Shown in pieces: positions 7,311 to 14,675 of a stretch of 32,088 nt of DNA (position 1 is the first letter of the stretch; each line of letters begins with the position of its first letter). The stretch covers positions 1 to 32,088 of the forward strand of contig CAMASH010000036.1 of NCBI GenBank assembly GCA_945860745.1. The letters run 5' to 3'. The translations under genes and the position numbers were made by a program. Below the pieces are notes generated by a model. That model saw only the letters and a list, made by a program, of their open reading frames with translations, was not told the origin of the DNA and ran no database searches. The DNA comes from Chthoniobacter flavus. GTDB taxonomy: Bacteria > Verrucomicrobiota > Verrucomicrobiia > Chthoniobacterales > Terrimicrobiaceae.

Positions 7311-8416
7311 AGGGAAATTTTGATCAGGCGGGCCGTGCGTTCGGCGGCGTCGCGGAGAAGCTGGGCCGCGCGGGCCTGCGATTCTTCCAGGGTCATGGCT
7401 CCATTCGAAATGGGGATGCAGACGTCGAAGGCTTCGAACGAGCCGGAGACTTCCCCGGCAAAGGCAATAACGGGCCGGCCATGCAGCCGCGCCAGTCTGG
7501 CCACTTCGACGGGACCTTTGCCCTGCAGGGACTGGGCGTCGAGACGGCCCTCACCGGTGATGACGAAATCCACGTCGAGGGTTTTGCCCTTGAGATCGAG
7601 CAACTCGGACACCGTCTTAAATCCCATTTCAACCGTGGCGTTGCAAAAGGTCATGAGTCCGAAAGCCAGTCCGCCCGTCGCGCCCGCCCCAGGCGTGTCG
7701 CGGAAGTCGAGACAGAGGTGGTCCCGGCAGAGGCCGGCGACATGGGTGATTCCGGCTTCCAGCGTTTCCAGTTGGGCCTTGGTGGCGCCTTTTTGCGGGC
7801 CATAAACATACGTCGCCCCATTGGGACCGAGCAGCGGATTGTTCACATCGCACAGGGCGGTGATGCGACAGGGGGAACGATCGGCGGGAGGGACAATCCT
7901 CCGGATCATGGAAAAGCTGCCGGGCCGGGGATCCATTTCGTTCTCGGTTGCGTCGAGAAACTTCCATCCCAGAGCCGTGGCCATGCCGACGCCGGCGTCG
8001 TTGGTCGCGCTGCCGCCCAGGGCCACCAGAATGGTCTCCGCGCCCCGCTCGATCGCATCCGCCATCAATTCGCCCGTTCCATACGTCGTGGCCTCGAGCG
8101 GCTTCAGTTCGGAGGTCTTGAACCGCCAAAGCCCGGACGCCTCGCTCATTTCGATCACGGCCATTTTTTTATCCCGGAACCATGTGTAGGTTGCGGAGAT
8201 GGACCGTCCGAGCGCGTCGTGGGCGGGGACGTTGACTTCCTCGCCGCTCATGCTGTGCAGAAAAACGGCCGCAGTGCCCTCGCCACCGTCGGCGATCGGA
8301 GCCAGTTCATAGTAAGCGTCGGGAAAAACGCGGGAAAATCCGTCGCGAATCGCCTCAGCGGCCTCCATGGCCTTGAGCGATCCCTTGAATTTATCCGGCG
8401 CGATCAAAATCCGCAT
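7307..8416 (-). CDS. Glycerate kinase (GarK/GlxK family)
   Basis: Phosphorylates D-glycerate, probably at position 2 as is usual for this family, linking glyoxylate or glycerate use to lower glycolysis. The 369 residues start with MRILIAPDKFKGSL, then ADGGEGTA (about 43-50), YGTGELM, ALGGSATNDAGVGMATALG and the late VITGEGRLDAQSLQGKGP, all typical blocks of PF02595. Length matches the family. Upstream, an intrinsic terminator separates it from the phosphoesterase gene, so transcription probably starts in the short gap at 8417-8452. I give no symbol because garK and glxK cannot be separated from sequence. Confidence 0.93.
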   Translation of the reverse strand: MRILIAPDKFKGSLKAMEAAEAIRDGFSRVFPDAYYELAPIADGGEGTAAVFLHSMSGEEVNVPAHDALGRSISATYTWFRDKKMAVIEMSEASGLWRFKTSELKPLEATTYGTGELMADAIERGAETILVALGGSATNDAGVGMATALGWKFLDATENEMDPRPGSFSMIRRIVPPADRSPCRITALCDVNNPLLGPNGATYVYGPQKGATKAQLETLEAGITHVAGLCRDHLCLDFRDTPGAGATGGLAFGLMTFCNATVEMGFKTVSELLDLKGKTLDVDFVITGEGRLDAQSLQGKGPVEVARLARLHGRPVIAFAGEVSGSFEAFDVCIPISNGAMTLEESQARAAQLLRDAAERTARLIKISL

Positions 8417-8452
8417 GAGGGAACTCTGACAAAGGTCTTCTCTAACGTCTCG

Positions 8453-8476
8453 AAAAAAATGCGGGGCCCTCCCGCA
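8453..8476 (-). terminator. Intrinsic terminator after the metallophosphoesterase gene
   Basis: Read on the minus strand, a 6-bp GC-rich stem (TGCGGG/CCCGCA, loop AGGGC) is followed at once by seven T residues. It lies 14 bases past the phosphoesterase stop, as expected for Rho-independent termination. Confidence 0.8.
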
Positions 8477-8489
8477 GTCTCCGGAGCGC

Positions 8490-9248
8490 TCACCGCCCTT
8501 TTTTCAACCGGAGGGCATTGCGGGCGGGGAGGCCGGCGTCTTTGAAGCGGGCTTGAGCTTGTGGGATATCGTAGTCCACCCGCCGATGGAGGAGGAGCCT
8601 GTTTTCAAAATCGTAGAGTGCATAGGCCGCCCGGGGGTCGCCGTCGCGCGGTTGGCCGACGCTGCCGACGTTGATGGCATAGCGGTTTGATGCGTCGAGC
8701 TGCACCGGGTTTTCCAACGGACGGTAACAGGAGATTCCTTTTTTGCCCTTCTCCCAGATCACTGGCACATGAGTGTGTCCGTGAAAACTGATGGCGGTGG
8801 ACTGGACGGCAAAGTGCGGCCGGGCCTCCTCCGGGCTGTGGATATAGTGGAAGGCCGACGGCTCGAAGAGGGAGGCGTGGGAAAGCGTGAGGGGATCGAG
8901 GTCGGCCGTGATGGGCCTGGCGCGCAGCCATTGTTGCTGGGCCGGGCTGAGCTGCCGCGCGGCCAACTCGAGGGGTTTCCCAATGGTGTCGCCGAGTTCG
9001 TCCGCGGACAGTTGACCAATGAGGAAGAGCATGGCCTCGTGATTTCCCAGCACGGAAACCACGCAGGTCTCCATGAGACGTTGCACGCATCGGGCGGGCT
9101 CGGGTCCGTAGCCGACGACGTCACCGAGGCAAAGAATGCCGCAACAGGGGTGCCGGGCCACATCGTCCAGCACGGCGTCCAACGCATCGATGTTGCCGTG
9201 GATGTCGCTGAGGAGGGCAAAAAAGGAGGGATTGTCTACGGACGGCAT
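8490..9248 (-). CDS. Calcineurin-like metallophosphoesterase
   Basis: A cytosolic binuclear-metal phosphoesterase whose substrate cannot be predicted. The metal-ligand motifs occur in order: LLSDIHGN near the N-terminus, CLGDVVGYGPEP, VLGNHEAM, a lone histidine in TLSHASLF, and FHGHTHVP; the C-terminal INVGSVGQPRDGDPRAAYAL is typical of the YfcE-like/Metallophos_2 branch. ATG 9248 puts the first motif about 13 residues in, which is normal. An in-frame ATG at 9293 would add 15 residues with no family similarity. Transcription ends at the terminator just downstream. Confidence 0.88.
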   Translation of the reverse strand: MPSVDNPSFFALLSDIHGNIDALDAVLDDVARHPCCGILCLGDVVGYGPEPARCVQRLMETCVVSVLGNHEAMLFLIGQLSADELGDTIGKPLELAARQLSPAQQQWLRARPITADLDPLTLSHASLFEPSAFHYIHSPEEARPHFAVQSTAISFHGHTHVPVIWEKGKKGISCYRPLENPVQLDASNRYAINVGSVGQPRDGDPRAAYALYDFENRLLLHRRVDYDIPQAQARFKDAGLPARNALRLKKGR

Positions 9249-9349
9249 GGAAAGGCAGGAATCCAGAGTAAACCCTTGGCGGCGGATTGCCATTCTTGAA
9301 AAATCGGGCGGAAAAGTTGAAAACGGTTTCAGGCGGTGTAGATTTTCTC

Positions 9350-9436
9350 ATGATTCTCCCTCTCCTCACGTTTGCGGTCCTGGCTCTGCTGGGCCTTTCC
9401 TGCGTTGTGGCTCCTTTTCTCACGCCGGTGCGGTAA
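9350..9436 (+). CDS. Possible 28-residue hydrophobic peptide with a lipobox-like end
   Basis: ATG 9350 to TAA 9436 reads MILPLLTFAVLALLGLSC, then ten residues. The hydrophobic stretch followed by LGLSC resembles a lipoprotein signal, and the whole may be a tiny membrane peptide. The upstream region has only weak ribosome-binding character. It lies in an otherwise empty gap (9249-9445) between two minus-strand genes. It could be chance. Confidence 0.3.
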   Translation: MILPLLTFAVLALLGLSCVVAPFLTPVR

Positions 9437-9445
9437 ATCCGGGCC

Positions 9446-10090
9446 TCACCAGCCGGCCGGCGTCCCCGCCATCTGCCAGGCCTTGATGGCCTCGATGGGA
9501 TGGATGAGCATGATGATGTTCAGCGTGAGGTTGTCGCGGATCCACAGCGCGCAGCCGATTTCCATCACGATGACGGCCGTGACCGTGACCCATACGGGCA
9601 GACGCCAGGCCAAGAGAAATCCGAGGGACATCATGACGAGGTCACTGACGGAGTTTAGAATGCTATCGCCCGTGTAGCCCAGGGCCATGGTGGCCTCGCG
9701 GTAGCGATTGATGATGAGGGGCGAATTTTCGAGGAGTTCCCAGCCGGCTTCGAGCAGAACGGCAATCAGGTAGCGGGCGGAGAGGGGCAGACGGCGCGCA
9801 ACCAGCCAGAGCAGGCCGTAAAAGGCCATGCCGTGAATGATATGGGAAAAGGCGTAGGGGTCGGCAATGCGTTGGGAGCATGCGGGGCTCCAGATGTTCG
9901 CGGTCCAAAAACCAAAAGTACCATCGGGCCCGAGCGGAGAGCGGCCGAAGGCCCATTCGACGAGGGCAAGCAGCGGAAAGACGGCTCCGGCGGCGATGAG
10001 GAACCAGTGGCTGCGTGAGAAGTTGAGAGTTGAGGGTTGAGAGTTGATAAGGGGGATTTTGTCCACTCGACCACAACTCTCAACGCTCAA
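9446..10090 (-). CDS. DUF2585 (UPF0314) family integral membrane protein
   Basis: A polytopic inner-membrane protein of unknown function. Family blocks are clear: FSHIIHGMAFYGLLW, then ENSPLIINRYREATMALGYTGDSILNSVSD split by a short helix, and a final membrane segment. The start is uncertain. The open frame reaches TTG 10090, but its first 25 codons come from the GTTGAG repeat and are not conserved; GTG at 10066 is also inside it. Real homology begins near SHWFLIAAG. Its upstream end overlaps the GNAT gene, so the two are probably cotranscribed. Confidence 0.8.
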   Translation of the reverse strand: MSVESCGRVDKIPLINSQPSTLNFSRSHWFLIAAGAVFPLLALVEWAFGRSPLGPDGTFGFWTANIWSPACSQRIADPYAFSHIIHGMAFYGLLWLVARRLPLSARYLIAVLLEAGWELLENSPLIINRYREATMALGYTGDSILNSVSDLVMMSLGFLLAWRLPVWVTVTAVIVMEIGCALWIRDNLTLNIIMLIHPIEAIKAWQMAGTPAGW

Positions 10091-10093
10091 CTT
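10020..10093. repeat. GTTGAGAGTTGAG inverted repeat element
   Basis: The left arm AAGTTGAGAGTTGAGGGTTG with a further GAGAGTTGA (10020-10047) faces the right arm ACAACTCTCAACGCTCAACTT (10073-10093, shown in part as its reverse complement). Each arm is itself a tandem of GTTGAGA-like units. The element overlaps the last codons and TGA of the GNAT gene and the apparent first codons of the DUF2585 gene. Confidence 0.8.
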
Positions 10094-10649
10094 CCCGGAG
10101 GCTCGGTCGGGTCATGAAAAGGAAGTCGATGGTGGTGAAGAGGCGGACGGTTTGCGCGATTTGCGGTGCTAATTCCGGGCGGGCAGAAAAACCCTGACGC
10201 TGCCAGAAGGAATGGCTGTCCTGCACGGAGAGCAGGCTGGCGGAGGTGAGGCCGAGAGAGTTTCCGGCCGTGAGGACGGCCTGGACGAGGGCGCCGGCGG
10301 CACCCTGGCCGCGGTGAGCGGGAAGGAGGGCGAGGTCGTGGATGAAGAGGCTGGTGGACTTTTCCGGCAGGCGGTCGAGGGCGGTGTTGAGGGGAGGCAG
10401 ATCGTCGGGAAGCCAGGGGTGGGCGAGGAGGTAGCCGATGGGTTCATGGCCGGTCACGGCCACAAGGCACGTGGCCGGGGAAAGCGCGACGAAGGACGCG
10501 AAGACGGCGAGTTCCTCAATCACCTCGGGCGCAAAGGCGGCCTGCTGGATCCGGTCCACCGCAGGCCAGTCGGCTGCGACGATCGGGCGGATGGAGAATG
10601 GACGAAGCTGAGAGCTGAGGGTTGCGGGATGAGGGGAGGAGGGGTGCAT
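10080..10649 (-). CDS. GNAT-family N-acetyltransferase
   Basis: Transfers an acetyl group from acetyl-CoA to an unknown amine. The fold begins at about FSIRPIVAADWPAVDRIQ; the central acetyl-CoA motif A is LALLPAHRGQGAAGALV, with the usual R/Q-x-x-G-x-A/G loop; the C-terminal VQDSHSFWQRQGF matches motif B. I chose ATG 10649; the open frame extends to TTG 10682, but those codons are repeat sequence. The last residues, EVER-stop, are also repeat-derived. It lies between the rhomboid-like and DUF2585 genes in one minus-strand run. Confidence 0.82.
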   Translation of the reverse strand: MHPSSPHPATLSSQLRPFSIRPIVAADWPAVDRIQQAAFAPEVIEELAVFASFVALSPATCLVAVTGHEPIGYLLAHPWLPDDLPPLNTALDRLPEKSTSLFIHDLALLPAHRGQGAAGALVQAVLTAGNSLGLTSASLLSVQDSHSFWQRQGFSARPELAPQIAQTVRLFTTIDFLFMTRPSLREVER

Positions 10650-10696
10650 CGTTGCGGTGTTTTTCCTCTCAACTCTCAGCAATCAATTCTCAACTT
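10605..10696. repeat. Second GTTGAG-type inverted repeat element
   Basis: The left arm AAGCTGAGAGCTGAGGGTTG (10605-10624) and right arm CTCTCAACTCTCAGC with AATTCTCAACTT (10666-10696) are imperfect reverse complements and resemble the element at 10020-10093. It spans the end of the rhomboid-like gene, whose final EEVEN-stop it encodes, and the start of the GNAT gene. Confidence 0.75.
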
Positions 10697-11459
10697 CCTC
10701 TTGAGGAACGTGCGCGGGGCAGTATTCGTGACCGTCGGGGGTGACGCGAAAATCAGCGTCGGGGTGGGTGATCTCGGTGATGCCGCAGGTGGCGCAGCGA
10801 TGGAGGGTGTCGTCGTTCGCTTGAGCGGACTCAAATTTGGCCCGGCGGATTTTGACCGTGCGGTTTTGGCGGGCTTGCTGAAAAAAGTGGGGGCCGAAAA
10901 ACAGGAGGTAGTTGCCGAGGCAGACCAGGACCATCATTTTCGCCGAGAGCGGACCGGTGACGAAGATGAGGAGGGGTCCGATGAGACTGACCAGGGCGGC
11001 CCACTTGAGTTTGAGCGGCAGGATGAAAAACACCAGGATCTCCATGTTTGGCAGCACGGTGGCCAGGGCGAGGAAGAGGGAGAGGTTGAGAAAAATGTTG
11101 CCGAACGATGCGCCGAAAACAAAGGCGCTGAGGATGCACACCGCCATGCCCAGAAAGTAGTACACGTTGAGCCGGAAGGTGCCCCATTCGGCTTCGAGCA
11201 GGTCGCCGATCCAGAACGTGGCCCAGAGATAGAGAAGGATCCACGGGAAGCTGGTGATGTCGGGAATGAAGATCCAGGTGGCGATGCGCCAGATTTCGCC
11301 TTTGAGGATTTCGCCGCGATCGAGGGAAAGGACCTCCAGGTAGCCGGGATTGAGGGTGCCGAGAAGAAAGGCGAGGGCGTTGAAGGCCACAACGAAACGA
11401 ATGAGGCCGGGAATGGCGAAGCGTCCGAGGCGGTGTTCGAGGCGGTCGAGAATGGTCAC
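10683..11459 (-). CDS. Rhomboid-like membrane protein with C-terminal cysteine motif, probably not a protease
   Basis: About six hydrophobic segments fill residues 15-190, and GEIWRIATWIFIP resembles the rhomboid/derlin entry motif. The protease serine motif GxSG is not seen (the corresponding helix reads VFGASFGNIF), so it is more likely a pseudo-rhomboid or derlin-like protein. A cytosolic tail holds CATCG and, 22 residues on, CPAH, a small zinc-ribbon-like set. I chose GTG 11459; a TTG nine bases upstream is possible. The 53-base gap to the divergent DCC/LMF gene contains a half repeat. Function unknown. Confidence 0.7.
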   Translation of the reverse strand: MTILDRLEHRLGRFAIPGLIRFVVAFNALAFLLGTLNPGYLEVLSLDRGEILKGEIWRIATWIFIPDITSFPWILLYLWATFWIGDLLEAEWGTFRLNVYYFLGMAVCILSAFVFGASFGNIFLNLSLFLALATVLPNMEILVFFILPLKLKWAALVSLIGPLLIFVTGPLSAKMMVLVCLGNYLLFFGPHFFQQARQNRTVKIRRAKFESAQANDDTLHRCATCGITEITHPDADFRVTPDGHEYCPAHVPQEEVEN

Positions 11460-11469
11460 GGGCGGCAAT

Positions 11470-11505
11470 TTAGATTGGAAGCGGGAAGTTGGAAGTGGGA
11501 AGTTC
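11470..11505. repeat. Tandem GGAAGTGGGAAGTT half element
   Basis: TTGGAAGCGGGAAGTTGGAAGTGGGAAGTTCGG consists of three related units of about ten bases and fills the gap between divergent genes. It belongs in style to the other G-rich gap repeats here, but no opposing arm was found. Confidence 0.6.
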
Positions 11506-11512
11506 GGGTATC

Positions 11513-13324
11513 GTGCCGGAGAAACCGCTGCTAATCTACGACGGAGAGTGCCGCTTTTGCTGCCGATGGATCGAATGCTGGAAGACGATCACGGGAGACC
11601 GCGTCGCTTATGAGCCTTCGCAAACGGCCGGAGAGCGTTTTCCGCAGATCGCGCCGGAGAAGTTTGCCGGGGCGGTGCAATGGGTGGGGACTGATGGGAA
11701 AATCTGCTCAGGAGCCGGGGCCGTCTTTTCTGCGCTGGCCACTTCGCGCTGGTATGGGCGGGCCGCGCTGGGCCTTTACCGCAAGGCCTCATGGTTCGCG
11801 GGCGGGACGGAGGCGGCTTACGGCCTGGTGGCGCGGAACCGCGGATTTTTCTCCCGGCTGACGCGCCTGCTCTGGGGCGACGATGTGCGTCCGCCGACGT
11901 ATGCGATGGCGAGTTGGGTTTTTCTCCGGCTGCTAGGCGGGATTTATCTGGTGGCGTTTCTGTCTTTTGGGGCGCAACTCGACGGTTTGATTGGGGCGCA
12001 GGGGATTCTGCCGGCGGGAAATTTTTTCGAGGCAGCGCGTCACGCGCTGGGCTCCGAGGCGTTCTGGCGTCTGCCGAGCCTGTGCTGGTGGACGGGCCCG
12101 GGCCCGGCCGCGTTGCATGGTCTGTGCGCGGCGGGGGTGGTGGCGTCGGTGCTGCTGATGCTGGGGATTGCGGCCGGGCCGAGTTTGATGTTTTTGTGGG
12201 CGGCCTACCTCTCGCTCACGCTGGCAGGTCAGGATTTTTATCAATTTCAGTGGGACATCCTGCTGCTCGAGACCGGCTTTCTGGCCCTCTTTCTCACGCC
12301 CTGGGTCTGGTGGTCGCGGCGACCGTCGCGTCCGCCGCGGGTGGCGCATTTTCTCCTGCTCTGGCTCCTTTTCCGTCTCATCTTCGCCTCGGCGGTGGTG
12401 AAACTCTCCAGCGGTGATCCGAGCTGGGCCAACGGAACGGCGCTCGATGTTCACTATTTCACCCAACCCTTGCCGACGTCCCTGGCCTGGTATGCGCAGC
12501 AACTCCCGGGATGGTTTCAGTGGCTGAGTGTGAAGATGATGTTCTTCATCGAGCTGGTGCTGCCGTTTTTGCTCTTTGCCCCGCGCCGCTTGCGTCTGAG
12601 CGCGGCGGCGGGTGTAGCGGCTTTGCAGGTGGTGATTGCTCTGACGGGTAACTATGGATTCTTCAACCTGCTCACGCTGACCTTGTGCGTGTTGGTGGTG
12701 GATGACGCCGTCTGGGGGAAAAAGGTCATTGGTCATTCGTCATCGGTCAGAGGCCGATCCTTGCCCGATTTGCTTCTGATTCCCGTCGCGGCGGCGATCT
12801 TTCTGCTCAGTCTGATACCGTTGGCGTCGTCTTTCCGCCGGCCGATGCCGTGGTTGGAACCGCTGGCGGTGGTCTACCATCATGTCGCGCCTTTTCGCAC
12901 GATCAATGGCTATGGACTCTTCGCCGTCATGACCACGGAGCGGCGGGAGATTATCGTGCAGGGCTCGGAAGACGGGTTGAACTGGAAAACGTATGACTTC
13001 CGCTACAAGCCGGGCGATCCGCACCGTGCGCCGCGCTGGGTGGCACCCGGCATGCCGAGGTTGGATTGGCAGATGTGGTTTGCCGCGCTGGGCAACGCGG
13101 AGCAAAGCCCCTGGTTTTCTCATTTTCTCACCGGCTTGCTCCGGGGTTCGCCGCCGGTGCTGGATTTGCTCGAAGAGAACCCCTTTCCCGGCGGCCGTCC
13201 GCGCTATGTTCGCGCGCTGAGCGACCGCTATACCTTCACTTCCGCTCAGGAACGGGACCGCACCCGGGAGTGGTGGCGAACGGAACCGGTGGCAATCTTT
13301 TATGAACCCGCCTCGCTGAAATAG
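11513..13324 (+). CDS. DCC thiol-oxidoreductase-like domain fused to lipase maturation factor-like membrane protein
   Basis: Residues 1-125 are a DCC domain (DUF393) with the signature DGECRFC near residue 10, expected to act in thiol-disulfide chemistry or electron transfer. Residues 140-600 resemble lipase maturation factor 1: many hydrophobic helices, the signature QWDILLLETGFLALFLTP, LFRLIFASAVVKLSSGDPSW, then TQPLPTSLAWYAQQLPG and a C-terminal soluble part with FRYKPGDP. In animals LMF1 helps fold lipases in the ER; bacterial roles are unknown. GTG 11513 is preferred because upstream TTG 11489 lies in repeat DNA. An in-frame repeat interrupts residues 404-413. Confidence 0.82.
   Translation: MPEKPLLIYDGECRFCCRWIECWKTITGDRVAYEPSQTAGERFPQIAPEKFAGAVQWVGTDGKICSGAGAVFSALATSRWYGRAALGLYRKASWFAGGTEAAYGLVARNRGFFSRLTRLLWGDDVRPPTYAMASWVFLRLLGGIYLVAFLSFGAQLDGLIGAQGILPAGNFFEAARHALGSEAFWRLPSLCWWTGPGPAALHGLCAAGVVASVLLMLGIAAGPSLMFLWAAYLSLTLAGQDFYQFQWDILLLETGFLALFLTPWVWWSRRPSRPPRVAHFLLLWLLFRLIFASAVVKLSSGDPSWANGTALDVHYFTQPLPTSLAWYAQQLPGWFQWLSVKMMFFIELVLPFLLFAPRRLRLSAAAGVAALQVVIALTGNYGFFNLLTLTLCVLVVDDAVWGKKVIGHSSSVRGRSLPDLLLIPVAAAIFLLSLIPLASSFRRPMPWLEPLAVVYHHVAPFRTINGYGLFAVMTTERREIIVQGSEDGLNWKTYDFRYKPGDPHRAPRWVAPGMPRLDWQMWFAALGNAEQSPWFSHFLTGLLRGSPPVLDLLEENPFPGGRPRYVRALSDRYTFTSAQERDRTREWWRTEPVAIFYEPASLK
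12724..12749. repeat. In-frame GGTCATTGGTCATT repeat inside the DCC/LMF gene
   Basis: GGTCATTGGTCATTCGTCAT followed by CGGTCA adds hydrophilic VIGHSSSV residues between two membrane segments without breaking the frame. The composition (short GGTCATT tandem) differs from the coding DNA on either side. Confidence 0.6.
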
Positions 13325-13384
13325 CGGGGAGCGGGGCGGGAGCTGGAGAGTTTTCTACTCCGCGCCCGCGGCTCGCTGCTCCCT
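13323..13384. repeat. GGGAGCGGGG-type inverted repeat between convergent genes
   Basis: AGCGGGGAGCGGGGCGGGAG (13323-13342) faces GCGGCTCGCTGCTCCCTGCT (13367-13386 region) in imperfect inversion. It fills the 30-base gap and also encodes the last codons of the flippase gene (tail ESREQRAAGAE). It may act as a shared transcription barrier. Confidence 0.6.
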
Positions 13385-14404
13385 GCTTTCGTAGCGGCGT
13401 TTGAGGCGTTCGAGGTAGAAGTATCCGCCCACAAGACCCCAGAGCAGATAGACGGCCATGCCGGCGATGGAGATCAACATGCCGGTGCCGAGGGGCACGC
13501 CGCAGAGATCGTGGAGGCCGTTGTCCAGCAGGGCCTCGCGCGGGCCAATGCCATTCAAGCTGATGGGCAGCGAGGACACGGCTGTCACCAGGGGCATAAT
13601 GGAGGTCATGTCCCAAAGGGTGACCTTGGGGGTGAAGGCTTTTGCCGCGAAGCCGAAGGCCAGAAAATAGGTCAGGAGCATGGGCACGGTGTAGAGGGTG
13701 CCGAGCAGGGCCTCGCGCCGGTTTTCAATGCAGAGCTGCCAGAGTTTTGAGAGTTTGATGATCTGTTTGCGGAAGGGAAATCTTTTGGGCAGGCGGGCAA
13801 CCAGATGGCGGCTGGTGAGCAGGAACGAGGCGATGAGCGCAGCCCCCAGGACGAAGAGGGTGATGGCAAACCATTTCATCAGATTGCCCACGGCGAAGCT
13901 CCGGGCGAACCACTCGTCCCGTGTCCAGGCGAAGAGCAGTCCCATGATGACGAGCACAAGGACGGCCAGCAAGCGGTCGATCGCGACGCTCAGAAAGCCG
14001 GCGGTTTTGTGTTCAGGATGATCGCGCATCAGGAAGATGACCCGGACCACATCGCCACCGGTCGTGCCGGGAAGAAACTGGTTGAAAAAAGCGCCGATGA
14101 AAAACAGGCGGGTGATTTCGCGCAGCGGCACCTCGATGTGCAGCATGCGCAGAAAAAGCTGCCAGCGCAGAATGCCGAACCACTCGCAGACGCCCGCGGA
14201 GGCAACGGCCAGGGCCATCCAGCGCCAGTCCGCCACCTGCAGCGCATTCCACATCACCTCACGGCGCCGCGCATCATGAAAAAGCCACCAGAGCAGGCCC
14301 AGGGTCACGGCTACTTGCAGAATGGTCAGCAAATGAGCCAGAAGGGAGGGGGCATCCGTGCGGGGGGAGGCATCCTCCGGCGCGGTCGGGACGGGCGGGG
14401 TCAT
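13355..14404 (-). CDS. Lysylphosphatidylglycerol synthase transmembrane-region (UPF0104) family protein
   Basis: A 349-residue inner-membrane protein with about eight helices. The family block NQFLPGTTGGDVVRV is at about 109-123 and the late LPISLNGIGPREALL is typical. Family members with this region are flippase-like parts of aminoacyl-phosphatidylglycerol synthases or stand-alone proteins near glycan and lipid genes; no synthetase domain is present here. The N-terminal 22 residues are proline-rich and cytosolic. The C-terminal tail is repeat-derived. No pathway partner adjoins it, so the substrate is unknown. Confidence 0.85.
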   Translation of the reverse strand: MTPPVPTAPEDASPRTDAPSLLAHLLTILQVAVTLGLLWWLFHDARRREVMWNALQVADWRWMALAVASAGVCEWFGILRWQLFLRMLHIEVPLREITRLFFIGAFFNQFLPGTTGGDVVRVIFLMRDHPEHKTAGFLSVAIDRLLAVLVLVIMGLLFAWTRDEWFARSFAVGNLMKWFAITLFVLGAALIASFLLTSRHLVARLPKRFPFRKQIIKLSKLWQLCIENRREALLGTLYTVPMLLTYFLAFGFAAKAFTPKVTLWDMTSIMPLVTAVSSLPISLNGIGPREALLDNGLHDLCGVPLGTGMLISIAGMAVYLLWGLVGGYFYLERLKRRYESREQRAAGAE

Positions 14405-14516
14405 CGCCCCGTGAGCTAAGGCGATATCGGCCTGCCCGGCAATGGCAGATGTGAGGACCTCATGTTTCCGCCCATTTGTGTATTCGCGGCCGATGGGTTA
14501 GGTTCAGGGCAACAAG

Positions 14517-14657
14517 ATGTCCCCGGAATACGATTACCACAAACCCCACCGCTCGCATGCTTACTACGAGACGCGGAGGAAGCGGTTCATCCTCACGATG
14601 GTTCTGATCGGCGGGGCCATCATCCTGATCGTGACCCTTCTCAATTTGAGCAAATAG
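14517..14657 (+). CDS. Small single-span membrane protein, 46 residues
   Basis: ATG 14517 to TAG 14657 encodes a hydrophilic start rich in Tyr and His (MSPEYDYHKPHRSHAYYETR), a basic patch RRKR, and one strong membrane helix (about residues 24-43) ending NLSK. Charge distribution predicts N-in topology. It is convergent with sdhB, 18 bases away, and divergent from the flippase gene. The clear charge and hydropathy design makes it more than a chance frame. Function unknown; a role near the respiratory complex is only a guess from position. Confidence 0.65.
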   Translation: MSPEYDYHKPHRSHAYYETRRKRFILTMVLIGGAIILIVTLLNLSK

Positions 14658-14675
14658 GCGCCCGGCCGTCCGCGA

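Noticed and set aside
6282-7805. 507-codon plus-strand open frame opposite nadA, fabD and glycerate kinase
   Set aside because: It spans three real minus-strand genes with intact motifs, so it cannot be an independent gene on this evidence.
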